64,000 bases of DNA. It comes from Endotrypanum monterogeii. Its lineage: Eukaryota; Euglenozoa; Kinetoplastea; Trypanosomatida; Trypanosomatidae. The DNA lies in assembly GCA_000333855.2 (NCBI GenBank), contig CM007333.1, positions 281,748-345,747 of the forward strand, written 5' to 3'. Numbering within the stretch: position 1 is the first letter of the stretch; every line of letters begins with the position of its first letter. Under the pieces are notes generated by a model that had not been told where the DNA came from, did not search any database, and saw only the letters and a program-made list of their open reading frames with translations. This document shows, in pieces, positions 20,029 to 29,873 of the stretch. A program made the position numbers and the translations under genes.

Positions 20029-20650
20029 TCTAGCAAAACAAGGACAGGAGCGGGAAATGGAAAAAAAAAACACAGAGAAGCGTGGGAATATACCCGGTAG
20101 GGGCTGGCGGCTTCTGAAGCGCAGTCACATGGGATACGAGAAGGGGACACGAAGCTACAGTGCCTCGCTCATGAATATATACCGCTGTAATTGTCTTGAA
20201 AAAAAAAATACGCAGCCAGAACCTCTTTTTTTTTTTTTTTGATCACGGGGAATATATACGCACCAAAGAGTGGCCGCCGACCGCCATCATCACCACGAGT
20301 TCCCTCCCTCCCCGTTCAGTTATCATGGAGGGTATAACCATGTCCACCCGAGCAGTCGTCCTTGGGATCGCTAGGTGTACGAGGCACGCAGAAAACACGC
20401 GTGTTTTAAAAGTTAAACACACACACATACACAGACACAGATAGACACATATACGCACACACATACATCAACTCCATCATGTTGTAGCCTAAAGGACAAG
20501 AGGCGCCGGGGCAGGGTGTGTGTGTGTGTGTGGGGGGTATCAGGCGCTACACCCTACCTCACCTCATCACTACCCCGTCTGCCCAGATGCGTTGGATTCA
20601 TTTCTCCCCCTGCCTTCACCAAGGCGGCTGAGGGGATGAAGGCGCACGGC

Positions 20651-22654
20651 TTACGCCTTGGGCAGCTTTGTCTCCATGACGGGGGCTAGCGTGATGAGGT
20701 CTGCCAGCACCCACTTTTTCGAATGGTCCATGTACATGCACATGAGCTTGCGGGTAGCTGGCGGCGTCTGTGAGACGTCTTCAGGAATTCCGATCATACG
20801 TCCGATCGCCTTGGAGAAGAGAAATTCCACGGGCTTTCCCGTCACCATACGCATGAAAAAATCGAGGAAGCTTGCCAGCGACTTGGGGCTGTTTGATGCG
20901 AACACGCGTGCGGCGGCAATGCGCTCGTACTCGTTTTCGTAGCCGACTATGCGCTTGTAGAACCACTCGAAGTTGTAGGCGTATCGTTCTGGTGGAACGA
21001 CAACGTCCACGGTGAGCAGTGCGCACGCATGCGCCGAGGCAGGAATCGGTGGCAGCATGTTTCCGTTCACCTTGATGTACACCGCGTGTTCCTCTTCTCC
21101 CTCTGCTGAGCCTTCCTTTGGTGCCACCGTGGCCTTCTCTGTGACGCCTGTTTTTACTGTTCCGTCGACAGGTTCACCACTTGATGCAGTCTTGGTTGCG
21201 CCCACATACTTCTTCGACAAGTCTTCTAGTTTCGCGCAGGTGACCTGGACACGTGACATCATGTCGGAGGACTTGGCGCTATCCCCGGCTGATGCACCGG
21301 CGGCCTCCGGATGCGTAGTGTACTTTCCGCTGTGCATCGCTTTGCTGGCAGACGCACCCGCGACCGCCGTACTCGAGACCGTCGAGCCGGTCGGCATTAG
21401 GGTACGGGTGGTTTTGTTCACTACGAAGGTGTGTTCCTCCGCCCTTGTGCGATGTGCGTTGGCTTCTGTGTCTGTGTGCACCTCAATCATGCCGCGGTCG
21501 AAGTCATTTTCATTCGAGTTATCGGCTGTGTGTGCGGCGTTGTCCCCGTTCTCACCCCCGCTGCCCGCCACACCTGCGGGGTCCAATTTTCGCAGGTAGT
21601 CGTTGCTAAATGTGACATCCACCTCGGCACCCACATTGTTGCTGTTGAAGTACATCCGTGCATTGCCCAGGCGGGCAAAAATGACCAGCTTCGAGTCTAG
21701 CACGTAGTCTCCGGGAGAGGCGATGCTACTCAGGTTCACCTGTTTTTCTTTATGCATCACCCAAACTTTGAAAATAGACTCCGCCAAGTGCCGTGAGACA
21801 GGGATGAGGGAGACAATGGCCGAGACAACGCTGCTGACCAGCGATTCCTGCAGATTCGTTTTTGAGGAGGCGTGGGCGGAAGAGTCGCTGTTATCCTCCT
21901 CGACCTTCAGCACCTGTGATGCTGCCGATGCTGCCTCGGCACTCGCGCACCCCTCGGCTTTAAACAGGTTGTCCAGCAGCTTCACCGCTTCGTGCGCCGC
22001 GGCGATGGTTCTGGTCGACTCAGTCTTTCCAGATAGGGGTTTCGTGTGCTCGACGAGGGCGCTTATGACAACAGCGAGGCTGTAGTAGGCCTGTTTTGCG
22101 CCGGCGAGAAACTCCTCCTGGGTGCAGCCGTTTACGCCTTTCGAGAAATTATTGAAGGCGCGCACAAGCTCGTCGTCTTCCGAGAGTTTGATTCCGATGG
22201 TGCGGATGCTAGAGGGGGCAGTGGCACCACCGTCTACCGCTGCGGCGGGGGCTTGCTCTTGCTGCTTCATTTCGCTCCGCGGATGGGAGGTGGCATCCAC
22301 ATCCTTTTCGTTAGAGGAGAAGTAGTGCACCGCCGTGGTAGCTGCCGTGGCAGGCGTAGCGGACACGGCGGACGCGGCAGCCGCAGCGGCAGCGGCGGCG
22401 GGTGCTTCTTTTCCCTTATTCACATCGCTCTTCTTTTCGTCACTGCGGGATGAGTAGCAGCGACGCTGCAGTTGCCCGGTCACACTGCCCGGGGAAACAA
22501 GCGAGGCGGGCACGTCACCGAAGACTTTGCTCGGTCCTCGCATGCCCTTTGGCAGGCGCGCCATCACCATTGGAGACGACGACGGCGCAGCAGACGATGC
22601 CACCGCCGCCGCACACCCAACGGTCGCCACGGTGCACGTGAGACGTCGGAGCAT
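20651..22654 (-). CDS. Predicted mitochondrial protein, function unknown
   Basis: Predicted 667-aa protein starting at MLRRLTC (22654); the upstream extension to 22741 is His/Thr-rich leader. The N-terminus is Arg/Ala/Ser-rich without acidic residues (MLRRLTCTVATVGCAAAVAS) and is followed by QRRCYSSRS, which looks like a mitochondrial presequence with a cleavage site. Residues about 85-105 hold an Ala run. The middle (about 150-290) is helical. A Ser/Thr/Ala/Gly-rich linker follows. The last 120 residues (YAYNFEWFYKRIVGYENEYERI onward) are well-ordered and look conserved. No enzyme or RNA-binding motif is recognised. Membership of a mitochondrial ribosome or RNA-editing complex is possible but unsupported by sequence alone. 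Confidence 0.82.
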   Translation of the reverse strand: MLRRLTCTVATVGCAAAVASSAAPSSSPMVMARLPKGMRGPSKVFGDVPASLVSPGSVTGQLQRRCYSSRSDEKKSDVNKGKEAPAAAAAAAAASAVSATPATAATTAVHYFSSNEKDVDATSHPRSEMKQQEQAPAAAVDGGATAPSSIRTIGIKLSEDDELVRAFNNFSKGVNGCTQEEFLAGAKQAYYSLAVVISALVEHTKPLSGKTESTRTIAAAHEAVKLLDNLFKAEGCASAEAASAASQVLKVEEDNSDSSAHASSKTNLQESLVSSVVSAIVSLIPVSRHLAESIFKVWVMHKEKQVNLSSIASPGDYVLDSKLVIFARLGNARMYFNSNNVGAEVDVTFSNDYLRKLDPAGVAGSGGENGDNAAHTADNSNENDFDRGMIEVHTDTEANAHRTRAEEHTFVVNKTTRTLMPTGSTVSSTAVAGASASKAMHSGKYTTHPEAAGASAGDSAKSSDMMSRVQVTCAKLEDLSKKYVGATKTASSGEPVDGTVKTGVTEKATVAPKEGSAEGEEEHAVYIKVNGNMLPPIPASAHACALLTVDVVVPPERYAYNFEWFYKRIVGYENEYERIAAARVFASNSPKSLASFLDFFMRMVTGKPVEFLFSKAIGRMIGIPEDVSQTPPATRKLMCMYMDHSKKWVLADLITLAPVMETKLPKA

Positions 22655-22860
22655 CCTTCTCGTCACAAAGGAGCAGGATAAAGGGGTGTGTGCGTGTGTA
22701 TGGAGGTGGGATGTGGGGCTTCTTTCTCCAACGTCACTCACTAGCCTCTGACGTGGCGTATATATATATATATATATGTGTGTGTGCGTGTGTGCGAGGA
22801 AAAGAAATGAAGCGGCTGTGTCAAGGTCGGTTGTTGCCGCGGGTTCACAAAGTGATCCAC

Positions 22861-22899
22861 CTATGAGAAAGGAGAGGGGAAGGAAGAAGGGGAAGAGGG
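22861..22899 (-). promoter_or_regulatory. Candidate trans-splice acceptor, mitochondrial protein gene
   Basis: The complement of 22865-22899 is a 35-nt uninterrupted pyrimidine tract on the coding strand, followed two bases later by AG at 22861-22862. This is a textbook trypanosomatid acceptor and would give a 5' UTR of about 206 nt before the ATG at 22654. It also excludes an origin of the transcript closer to 22741. Confidence 0.55.
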
Positions 22900-23034
22900 T
22901 AGGTTATTTTTGCACTACGGCTACTACTTCAGCCATGGTCTAGCGCGTGTGTGTGTGATTTTGTGCGCTTTGCGCTACACACCCACACCAGCTGCACGCC
23001 GGCGGGTTCTACGGGCGTCGGTGCTCTAGAAGAT

Positions 23035-23421
23035 TTAAATTACACGAGTACAGTCCACGGGCATTTTATTTTTTCTACCCTCGTCAGAAACGCTCACCTT
23101 CCATGATGTGATGAGGGCTGCGTGGGATGCGCCCAGGTCTGCCAGGTACGTGTGGCATCGTGTGCGCGTCACAGAAATGTGAACTGTGGCATGCTGCTCC
23201 GACGCCACGCCACCCAGAGCATACCCACTAGATATCTGTAGCGATCCCTTGCTTTCGCTTCGCCTGGGGCGTTCAATTTTTGACTCTGTGTTGTTGTTGC
23301 AATAGATAAATTGGTATTGCATCGCCCGGTACACTACACCCGGGGAAAAGGGGGGGAGGAGGAAGGGATCGAGCGCGCTATCTGCGGTAGAGACTGAAGG
23401 GATGAGGAGCGCAATGGACAA
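23035..23421 (-). CDS. Possible small protein, 128 aa (doubtful)
   Basis: This is the only intergenic minus-strand ORF that is not simple repeat. It encodes 128 aa with mixed composition, and an internal Met at about residue 33 (MQYQFIYCNN) is a second possible start. The region is flanked by genes on the same strand, so it would be transcribed. No family is recognised and no signal peptide is evident. The codon bias is weak by eye, so it may simply be 3' UTR of the AMP deaminase mRNA. Confidence 0.2.
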   Translation of the reverse strand: MSIALLIPSVSTADSALDPFLLPPFSPGVVYRAMQYQFIYCNNNTESKIERPRRSESKGSLQISSGYALGGVASEQHATVHISVTRTRCHTYLADLGASHAALITSWKVSVSDEGRKNKMPVDCTRVI

Positions 23422-23602
23422 CGTAATGGGGAGACCTGAGCTTATACGTATACATAGGAAGGGTCCGCTTCACTTCCCTGAGATGTGTGCATAGAATAAA
23501 GGGGTGCTCACAAACATGCAAGGGATGGAGGTGAACTTGCTTGGCCGATACCTAAAGAGCATCTACAAACAACTGGGGCAGGCACTCTCAGCTGTGTACT
23601 CG

Positions 23603-23650
23603 CCCCCTCCCCTCCCCCCTCCCCCCTCCCCCCTCCCCCCTCCCCTCCCT
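23603..23650 (-). repeat. G-run array (G-quadruplex-capable) just after AMP deaminase stop
   Basis: The plus strand has about seven C-runs of 4-6 separated by single T. On the transcribed strand these become successive GGGG(GG)A units, enough for a G-quadruplex in the AMP deaminase 3' UTR. It starts about 31 nt past the stop codon at 23681. Confidence 0.6.
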
Positions 23651-23680
23651 GCCATGAAAACAAAAAAAAAACATCGAGAC

Positions 23681-26600
23681 TCAAATGTGGGAGGCCTCAT
23701 GGATTTTGGTTACACGTGCAGGGCGTCCATCTACGCTGTCTAGTGGTGGTGAGAAGCAACGTTGCTTTTCGGGGATGTCATCGCCATTCCAGAGTCGAAC
23801 TAGCAGCTCTTCGCGGGAGATACCGATGGCATCCATGATGTTTACTTCCTCCTCCATCGGCGTACGCATTGCGCGGCATGACATGTCGCACGCGGCCCGC
23901 TTCTGCAGATACGTCACTTCCTCCATGTATGCCTCGTAGCGAAAGGCGCATCGCGTCTGCGGCACATGCGACCGCGCGACATCGTTACCCGCCACGCTGC
24001 GCAGGTAGTAGAGCTGCCCGAGCCACTGCTTCTTGCGCGCCACTGGGAAACCCGAGGCTCGCACGCTGTTTGCCGCCAGCTCGCAAATATCCGCCGCGGA
24101 CAGGTTCCACAGCGCCTCGGCCGTGCCATACTCCTCCAGCAGTGGCTGTTCTGTGCGGTGGAAAATAAGTGGGCCATCGGTGCCAAGGGCCACGTTCAGG
24201 CCGCGATACAGAAACTGTGGCAGCGGGTGATCCTGATAACGACGAAAGAGTGCGTTGTTCGACATGGGCACAATGGCCAGCGGGATCTGGGCAAGGTAAT
24301 ACAAGTACTGAAGCACCGGCCGCTTGTCGAGGTTGATGCCGTGACTGATGCCATCCGCCAGCACGAAGACGTCCGCCATGTGGTCGGGGTCGCCGCTTTC
24401 CCCGGCATGCGGTCGAAACTGAAAAGTGTTGAGTCCTCGCGAGGCGCGGTAGCAGTTCAGAGTCGTGATGTTTTCCCACATATAAAACATGTAGTAGGCG
24501 AAGGGTGGGCTTTCCTCGCTGGTCCACTGTGCTGGCGGTGTGTTGATTGTCTGGTCAGGCTCCCGGTCGCTCTCATTGTCGACGCTGTCAAATCCGGAGA
24601 CGTGGCTGAGAAAGAAGTTTAGATACGGAAACTTGTTCGGGTGCAGCGATGCCTCCCACAGCGGATAAAATATGTTGGTGAGCATCTCCTGGAAGCTGTG
24701 GAGCTGGCCGTTGCGCCTGTAGAGGTGGTACAGTCTCGGGACCTGGATCATCCAGCTATTGGTGTGATGGGACACCCCATGCAACACAAACCAGCGTGAC
24801 AGCCGGTCCCACTCGTCCTTGTGTCGTCCGTAGATGGAGAGGCGATTCTCCGTGAAGGTGCCGCCTTCGAGCTCGTTCTGCTTAAACACACCACGGATGA
24901 GCTCCGCGAAGTAGCGTCCCTGCATGAAGTTATCTGTTTTGAGGAACAGCGAGCGTAGGGAGGTGATACCCATCGGGCTGAAGCGGTTATTGAAGCGATC
25001 AAAACGGTGAAACGTGGCCTTGCCAGCGTGAACCTGAAGCGCTGCCGTGGGCATCTCAGCAACCAGGCGCGCTACCCGATCTGCCCTCGCCTTCGCTACC
25101 GCCTCCTTTTTATGTTTCGGGGCGAGGGACTGAGGTGCAGTAGTGCTGCAGATCTGCTGTGTGGCTGTTGACTCTAGCTGTTTCACCTCTCCGAGAACTT
25201 CATCAAAGAACTGAACAAGCGTAATCGGTGCACCCGTTTTGGAATCCAGGCCAACGACATCGTCTGGATGGTCGCGAATTTTCTGTTTCATGAACTGCAG
25301 CAGCGATTTGGCTGTTATGCCGCTAGCCATGTGGCAGTGTACATCCACCTTGATGCAGTTGTGTACGTCGCCGCGCATCTGCTGCACAACACGACGCCGG
25401 GAAAGGGCAGCCATCCGCGCAGCAGTCTCGGCAGGTGTGCTCTTCACCGGTAGATCAGTACGGAGGCCGGTGGGCAGGCTTGCTTCCGCGCTGGGCGCTG
25501 CTTGTGCGGATGTGGTCTCGATCATGTAGCTTTCTTCATCATCATTGGTCAAGGCGACATGAAGTTTGTACTTCGACTCGAGCATACCCAGCCGTTTGTT
25601 GGCGTATTTGGCCGCGGCGGGGTCGGCGTTGGCGAGACTGCGCAACAGGCGCATGTCTTCCTGGAACTGCGTCCACGTCGGAAGTCTCTGCAGCGGTGAC
25701 CCCGGCAGATGAGCAGCATGGTTGCTGGGCTGCTTGGGCTCTTTCTCTTCCAAGCTCAGGACGCCACCGCGCCAACGTAATACCAACGCTGCCGCCTCTG
25801 GCGATCTTCCAGTGAAGTCTTCATTGCCGCTCGCGTAGAGCTTCTCCATCTGCTCCTGAGAGCGATATCCAGGGCGCGTTACGAACTGCTGGTAGGTCTC
25901 CCGCATGTTCATGGCCGCCATCAGGCGCTTTGCCTCTTCGCTGGGCCCGGCGATGTCTGGTCCTACAATTAGAATGCGCGGGTATTGCATGAATGCCTCA
26001 TGCGCGTGGTAGCTAGAGAGCTTGTGGAGGAAATTCAGGTCTTTTTCTTGTTGCAGCGCACGGGTGCTCGCACTGTCGTTGGTGAGGTAGACAGTGGCAG
26101 AGGAGTCACTGCTGTTCTTGGTCGTGGGTGGCAGGAACAGGGCGGCGCGGAGGCGCGCCTCATGACGCCTGCTCCCCAGCTTCTGCGGGTTTTCTGCTCC
26201 CACACTGCTCGCCTCTCTTACTGCGGCGAAGAGCACGTTGAGCTCGTGTTCCAGCGCGCAGGTGCGGCTGTGCAGTCGCAGGGAGTTCACCTGAGTGACA
26301 GGGAACTGGTTGTACCGTGCTTGCGCGTGCGGCCAGCCGTACCCGAGGAGGTCGCGCCGCTCTGCCCACGTGAGGCACCCGCTATTCGCCTCTAGGGAGC
26401 GAAGGCACATCTCAGTGACATCAATATTTGCCAGCCCACGTTGCTTAGTGAGCTCCATCAGTTCTTCGTTGAGTGCATCGTTGGTCGTGTCGTAAAAGAG
26501 AGGATCAAGAGTGGCTACACTCACGTGCAACCCGACCTGGACCGCAAGGGGGATCGCCGTCGCACTCAGTGTGTGCTTGACCGAGGCGCTGCAGCAGCGG

Positions 26601-28672
26601 TTGCGTGATGGTGTGAGGATGACGTGGCGCCGTGCAAGCATGAACAGGTAGGTCAGTGGGCTCCACTCGAACGCGGTCGTCGGGTTCACAACCGCATCGG
26701 CGAGCAACAAGCCAAGGGTACTTTCACCGAAAAGGGTGCGGCTGTTGGCGCCGCCATGAAGCGTGAGCGTGAAGACAGGCCGAACAAAGCAGGCTGAAGT
26801 GGCCGCTGCTGTATCGGCGTCATCGGCTCCGTCGGCAGCATCCTTCTGCTTCTCACCAAAGGCAAGCAAAAACGCGTTCACGAGCTGAATATTGCGCCAT
26901 ATATGATACGTAAAAAAGGCGTCTGGCGGTGTCAGCGATGTGGCAGATCCGGTGGCGTGCGCTGGGCCGTTGCGGTCTTGTTTCACTGGTAACGGAAATT
27001 GCCGACTGGGGTCGCCACTCAGCGGCATCTCTTGGACTGCGGCGCTGTTGGTGAAGCTGATGGAGAAGCCTGTTGTTCGCTGCAATAGTGCCTGCATCTC
27101 TGCAACACGGCGTTCCGCTGCGGGTGGGGGATTGGACACGCCCCCGCCTCCCTGCGTGGAGGCTGCGGGAGCGAGGTAGGCTTCCCAGATGGGGTCAAAA
27201 ATGTTATGCAAGACATCTCCAAAGAAGAACGGTGGTGGTGTGCCAGAAGAGGCCGTAGTTGAGTCTTCAGCGCACTTGGTTGGCGTAGCGTGCTGCCCAT
27301 GATGCTGTCGAGGCCACGATGTCTTCTCCGTAGCCACGCTGTAGGCGTCTTGCACCACATGAAAGCGGAAAAACAAACCAGGGCACGACTCTAGAAGTCC
27401 GCTTGATGCGCACCACCGCGCCAGTCGTGGCAGTTCAGCGCCACTCTCGCCTGACACGGTCAGCTCTAGCTCCAGCCGGTCATACTTGGTACCGGAGGAG
27501 AGGATAGATTTGAGTATCGGCTGCAGGAGCCGGGCCAAGAGCTCGCCCTCTCCCTTGGCACCTCCCGAGGTGCTCAACACATGCTGAAGAAGTCGATTGG
27601 CGTGGGCCGCAGAGGGTCTGTCGCTCGAGTCTGCAAGCTGCTGCAGGCTCAGCCATCGGTCGGCGGAGTCGGCAGCGTAGTTGGGGTGCAGACAGAGTCC
27701 CTCCTCCGTCAGCACGCGCTCCGACATGCCGGCGCTATTGCCGAGGAAGCGTCGTACTGCCTCCTCGATTGAAATGGGCGACGCCGTGGCTGGTACATTG
27801 TCTTGCTTGTCATGGCTATGGGCACCGAGGTTTACAGACCCCTCTCTGTCAGTGTCCTCTGCGACGTCAACCATGTAAAGCGGGTAGTTCGGCTCGTCTC
27901 GGCGCAGGTCTGTGATAAATTTGACCACCGAAGCAGCGCTCACACACGTCTCGATGCGGCGCAGATCACATTTAGGCGCACGCCGGATGTCGCTCCCATG
28001 AAGAACGGGGTCGTGCTCGTCCTCGCGATAGCCGTTGTAGGCACGATAGAGGCTGAAGCGGCTCTGCAGAACCTTCACCCGCGGCTCGCACGCACTGAAG
28101 ACCTCACCGTTGGTGACAAGGCTGCTGAGGCGGTTAAGGCGGTCGAGGAAGGCGTTGTAGCTGAACAAGGGATGCGCACGCATCTCCTCCGCCAGGTCGT
28201 TGGCGACATCGAGTGATGGCGGAGAGAGAAAGGTCTCGGCTGCAAAGGATGAGCACGGCTGCGGCGTGTCTGTTCCCTTCAAATTGGTGGAGCAGAGAAC
28301 GGCGGGGACCAGGAGGCCGTCCAGCGCTGCAATCGAGCAGACACGCGTCGTTGAGGGTGTCGCGGCGCTTGCCGAGGCGACGGGTGTGCATCCCTTAAGG
28401 AGGTTAACTAGTGCACTCAACAGCGGTGCTGCAGCCTCTGCAAGTGCGGCGTGTTCTTGGTGGAGGTGCTTCTCGGTGAAGGTGACGCCGTGCTGGTCCC
28501 TTGCACGGCTGTGCTCTACTTCACGCAGATGCAGGCCTAGACGTGTCGCCGCAGAGATGCGCTGTACGTCGCTCACGATCTGTAACGCCTCCAGCACTAG
28601 CGGTGCACCCTTGTGAAAGGCGGCATCACCAGTGTCGTTATGGAGGAGAATATCATGCAACTGATCATCCAT
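23681..28672 (-). CDS. AMPD: AMP deaminase with duplicated, degenerate N-terminal domain
   Basis: Predicted 1663-aa protein; start MDDQLHD at 28672 (Mets at 28702 and 28726 lie in a TA/CA-repeat-derived leader). AMP deaminase converts AMP to IMP and ammonia in purine interconversion. The C-terminal domain (about 1100-1570) is canonical: zinc site HCH (VDVHCHMAS, about 1111-1113), SLFLKTDNFMQGRYFAEL, HAGESG (about 1422), ADGISHGINL, PMSNNALF. It departs in one place: TDGP (about 1498-1501) replaces the usual TDDP. The N-terminal half (about 450-810) is a second AMPD-like domain aligned through FGDVLHNIFDPIWEAYL, HGGAN (about 639) and TLDP (about 722-725). There the zinc ligands and catalytic Glu are lost, so it should be inactive and perhaps regulatory. 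Typical AMPDs are 650-850 aa with one domain. Confidence 0.93.
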   Translation of the reverse strand: MDDQLHDILLHNDTGDAAFHKGAPLVLEALQIVSDVQRISAATRLGLHLREVEHSRARDQHGVTFTEKHLHQEHAALAEAAAPLLSALVNLLKGCTPVASASAATPSTTRVCSIAALDGLLVPAVLCSTNLKGTDTPQPCSSFAAETFLSPPSLDVANDLAEEMRAHPLFSYNAFLDRLNRLSSLVTNGEVFSACEPRVKVLQSRFSLYRAYNGYREDEHDPVLHGSDIRRAPKCDLRRIETCVSAASVVKFITDLRRDEPNYPLYMVDVAEDTDREGSVNLGAHSHDKQDNVPATASPISIEEAVRRFLGNSAGMSERVLTEEGLCLHPNYAADSADRWLSLQQLADSSDRPSAAHANRLLQHVLSTSGGAKGEGELLARLLQPILKSILSSGTKYDRLELELTVSGESGAELPRLARWCASSGLLESCPGLFFRFHVVQDAYSVATEKTSWPRQHHGQHATPTKCAEDSTTASSGTPPPFFFGDVLHNIFDPIWEAYLAPAASTQGGGGVSNPPPAAERRVAEMQALLQRTTGFSISFTNSAAVQEMPLSGDPSRQFPLPVKQDRNGPAHATGSATSLTPPDAFFTYHIWRNIQLVNAFLLAFGEKQKDAADGADDADTAAATSACFVRPVFTLTLHGGANSRTLFGESTLGLLLADAVVNPTTAFEWSPLTYLFMLARRHVILTPSRNRCCSASVKHTLSATAIPLAVQVGLHVSVATLDPLFYDTTNDALNEELMELTKQRGLANIDVTEMCLRSLEANSGCLTWAERRDLLGYGWPHAQARYNQFPVTQVNSLRLHSRTCALEHELNVLFAAVREASSVGAENPQKLGSRRHEARLRAALFLPPTTKNSSDSSATVYLTNDSASTRALQQEKDLNFLHKLSSYHAHEAFMQYPRILIVGPDIAGPSEEAKRLMAAMNMRETYQQFVTRPGYRSQEQMEKLYASGNEDFTGRSPEAAALVLRWRGGVLSLEEKEPKQPSNHAAHLPGSPLQRLPTWTQFQEDMRLLRSLANADPAAAKYANKRLGMLESKYKLHVALTNDDEESYMIETTSAQAAPSAEASLPTGLRTDLPVKSTPAETAARMAALSRRRVVQQMRGDVHNCIKVDVHCHMASGITAKSLLQFMKQKIRDHPDDVVGLDSKTGAPITLVQFFDEVLGEVKQLESTATQQICSTTAPQSLAPKHKKEAVAKARADRVARLVAEMPTAALQVHAGKATFHRFDRFNNRFSPMGITSLRSLFLKTDNFMQGRYFAELIRGVFKQNELEGGTFTENRLSIYGRHKDEWDRLSRWFVLHGVSHHTNSWMIQVPRLYHLYRRNGQLHSFQEMLTNIFYPLWEASLHPNKFPYLNFFLSHVSGFDSVDNESDREPDQTINTPPAQWTSEESPPFAYYMFYMWENITTLNCYRASRGLNTFQFRPHAGESGDPDHMADVFVLADGISHGINLDKRPVLQYLYYLAQIPLAIVPMSNNALFRRYQDHPLPQFLYRGLNVALGTDGPLIFHRTEQPLLEEYGTAEALWNLSAADICELAANSVRASGFPVARKKQWLGQLYYLRSVAGNDVARSHVPQTRCAFRYEAYMEEVTYLQKRAACDMSCRAMRTPMEEEVNIMDAIGISREELLVRLWNGDDIPEKQRCFSPPLDSVDGRPARVTKIHEASHI

Positions 28673-29873
28673 CCTTCGGAAAGAGTGGCGGATAACCGAC
28701 ATACAAATACATACACACACACACACACAAATATATGTATATATATATATATATACACAAGAGGGAAGTGGGGCAGGGATCCGGTGAGCGAAAGGTTTTA
28801 GAAGTCAGCGACAACGGCGATGAGGAGGAGGCCCAAGAGGCAAAGAAAGAGAGGGAATGGAGGGGGTTAGCAAAAGCACGGACTGCGTGGAAAGCCTGCG
28901 TCGAGGGCTAATGGGCGGGTATTTAAAGCGTGTAGCGCTTGGCAGCATCAGAAAATGTGACTTCGTTGCGTTTTTTTTTTTTGGTGCACGGGGCGGGGGA
29001 GGAGAGAGGGAGGGAACAGCAGAGAAAGATAAAAGTGGTGATACCAGCATGAGTCAATACATGAAGGGGTGTTCAGACAAAGACAGGGGCATCAACGCCG
29101 TATACACGCTCACCTATACAACACTATCGCTTGCCGTAAAGGTCTCCCGGGGGCAGAGCGAGCAGCGTAGCGTCCACCGCCCCGCCGCTCCCTCTCTTGC
29201 TACGCGGGCACGTGTCTTGGTTTGGCGGTTGAACTCCCAGATATATAAAGGGTCGCCTGGGAGAGGAGGAGGGTAGTTGTGCAGGTGGCAACAGCAGCCC
29301 AGCTCTTCCTCTCGTCAAGGATCTAGATGTGTTTTGGCTCGTATGCGGTGCGTTTATTACCGCTTCGAGTTGCAGGTTAAGAGACCGGTCAGACAGACGC
29401 CACCAACAGCGTGTCTGTATGCATGTGTCTTCCTGCTCCTCACTCCATGAGACATGAATTAAAAAAAATATATATGTATTACTTCTTTGGATGCGATGCG
29501 GTTAGCTGGGCTGATGGAGAGGTGTGCGTACAAGCGGGTGAGGAGGCAGAACTATCCACTCCGCTGGTGCACACGCGCTTCAGGTTTGAACGCGTCCACC
29601 TCATCGAACACGGCGCCATTGCTTACAACTGGGTTCCTTCATGGCGCATCATCATATACTGTGCAAGGCAGTCAAGAAGGGTGGGGGTGGGGAGGCAAGA
29701 CTGGTGCCCGTGTGTTGCTCGATTTCTCCGCATCACACACACACACACAGACAACCACACACCCGATTTCCCTTCCTGCACTTATACAGGACAGACGACA
29801 CTGTCAACTGGAAGGCAGCCATCAGCGCGTCAGTGGCTTGGTGGGCGGAGAGGGACAGAGGTGGGGAAGAGGG
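28673..29873. other. Intergenic, 1.2 kb
   Basis: Between AMP deaminase and the CCDC137-like gene. It holds (CA)n then (TA)n at about 28703-28757, purine-rich DNA at about 28834-28868 (pyrimidine-rich on the coding strand, a possible splicing signal for AMP deaminase), a T-run near 28971-28981, TA-rich DNA near 29461-29478 and (CA)n near 29737-29750. No gene is convincing. Confidence 0.6.

Larger units (their letters stand above)
19117..20650. other. Intergenic, 1.53 kb
   Basis: Between the KATNAL2-like gene and the mitochondrial protein gene. It holds TA-rich DNA at about 19152-19181, the purine tract at 19331-19379, a GC-rich hairpin at 19999-20028, an A-run near 20059, a T-run near 20227-20240, CA-rich DNA at about 20417-20465 and (TG)n at about 20516-20531. 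No gene is seen. Confidence 0.65.
22655..23680. other. Intergenic, 1.03 kb
   Basis: Between the mitochondrial protein and AMP deaminase genes. It holds (TA)n/(TG)n at about 22757-22790, the 35-nt pyrimidine tract (coding strand) at 22865-22899, a small minus-strand ORF (23035-23421) and a G-rich (coding strand) tract at 23603-23650. Confidence 0.6.

Noticed and set aside
20226..20240. T-run that could look like a transcription terminator
   Set aside because: T- and A-runs are scattered throughout the intergenic DNA here and the gene strand does not change, so no termination region is implied.
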